Positions 63,904 through 64,000 of a stretch of DNA of 64,000 nt are shown piece after piece; positions within the stretch are counted from its first letter, which is position 1, and every line of letters begins with the position of its first letter. The notes beneath the pieces are model-generated. The model made no database searches. It had not been told where the DNA came from and saw nothing but the letters and a program-made list of their open reading frames with translations. The stretch is from Cohnella silvisoli (GTDB lineage: Bacteria; Bacillota; Bacilli; Paenibacillales; Paenibacillaceae). The stretch spans positions 215,647 through 279,646 of the forward strand of contig NZ_JAIOAP010000009.1 of assembly GCF_021190915.1 (NCBI RefSeq), given 5' to 3'. Both the position numbers and the translations under genes were made by a program.

Positions 63904-64000
63904 GAAGTAGGGGTTTCTTACCAGCCATACCGGTACTTTCTGCAAGCAAATAGGTTGGCTACTTGCTTTCGCTGCTGGCAGCGGAAATCTAACGGTAGGG
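63871..64000 (-). mobile_element. Right end of an IS200/IS605-type (TnpB-carrying) element, cut by the window edge
   Basis: CCCCTACTT (63883-63891) and AAGTAGGGG (63905-63913) form a perfect 9-bp stem with a 13-base loop, followed by TTTCTTACC. This is the characteristic subterminal hairpin at the right end of IS605-group elements. If so, tnpB should lie on the minus strand beyond 64000 and the boundary is near 63871. The region may also encode the guide-type RNA that overlaps tnpB 3' ends. Confidence 0.6.
63886..64000 (-). CDS. Partial ORF, possibly the 3' end of tnpB
   Basis: An open minus-strand frame runs from the window edge to TAG at 63886, reading FPLPAAKASSQPICLQKVPV and onward. It could be the tail of the transposon's TnpB or simply read-through of the element end. 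Too short to assign. Confidence 0.25.
   Translation of the reverse strand, partial: PTVRFPLPAAKASSQPICLQKVPVWLVRNPYFLAKRK

Noticed and set aside
1..64000. tRNA, rRNA, replication origin or prophage genes
   Set aside because: None recognised in reading; no cloverleaf-like cluster, integrase or structural phage gene was seen.

Overview
The window looks like the chromosome of a spore-forming Firmicute of the Paenibacillaceae (Paenibacillus or Cohnella type). The reasons are strong AGGAGG-type ribosome binding sites, lipoprotein-type solute-binding proteins, several YesM/YesN-like sensor kinase and AraC-type regulator pairs, CcpA-type cre sites and intermediate GC content. This is inferred from gene style; no rRNA or tRNA gene was recognised.

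About 58 kb is a tandem array of carbohydrate-utilisation loci, each with its own regulator and most with their own importer. Locus A (1-8122): two large putative (alpha/alpha)6-barrel glycosidases and a solute-binding protein, divergent from an AraC regulator, with no permeases. Locus B (8526-12249): a GH38 alpha-mannosidase divergent from a GntR/LacI-type repressor. Locus C (12239-26682): a secreted GH36-like enzyme, two permeases, a binding protein and a two-component pair with an unusually large dual-sensor kinase, plus a second secreted protein that carries the same C-terminal repeat module. Locus D (26822-37889): GH36-like and GH78-like enzymes, two permeases and a binding protein, divergent from a two-component pair. 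Locus E (37940-46737): an unidentified alpha/alpha-barrel protein, two permeases, a binding protein and a two-component pair. A diguanylate cyclase (46903-47937) and a 52-bp minisatellite (48105-48330) separate E from F. Locus F (48431-58011): two different alpha-L-fucosidase-type enzymes, a binding protein, two permeases and a membrane-anchored AraC regulator. A divergent secreted GxGYxYP-like protein with a mannose-binding B-lectin domain follows (58277-61417).

The logic appears to be that secreted enzymes open a complex glycan, four CUT1-type ABC importers take up oligosaccharides, and cytoplasmic exo-enzymes release mannose, galactose, rhamnose and fucose. No ABC ATPase is encoded here, so a shared MsmX-type ATPase elsewhere is likely. 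The enzyme set points to a heteropolysaccharide or glycoprotein glycan rich in those sugars; the actual substrate cannot be read from sequence.

The right end (61418-64000) is a decaying margin: a broken AraC gene, a coiled-coil protein behind a leader that could mask its own ribosome binding site, a truncated Ig-repeat protein, an IS1595-type transposase remnant and the right end of an IS200/IS605-type element. The most interesting non-coding signal is a module present twice (8370-8494 and 62804-62930): four 11-bp-phased PhoP-like half-sites, a -10 box and a short predicted transcript of about 65 nt with an exposed CCCCCC tract ending in an intrinsic terminator. It may be a phosphate-responsive small RNA that targets G-rich ribosome binding sites.
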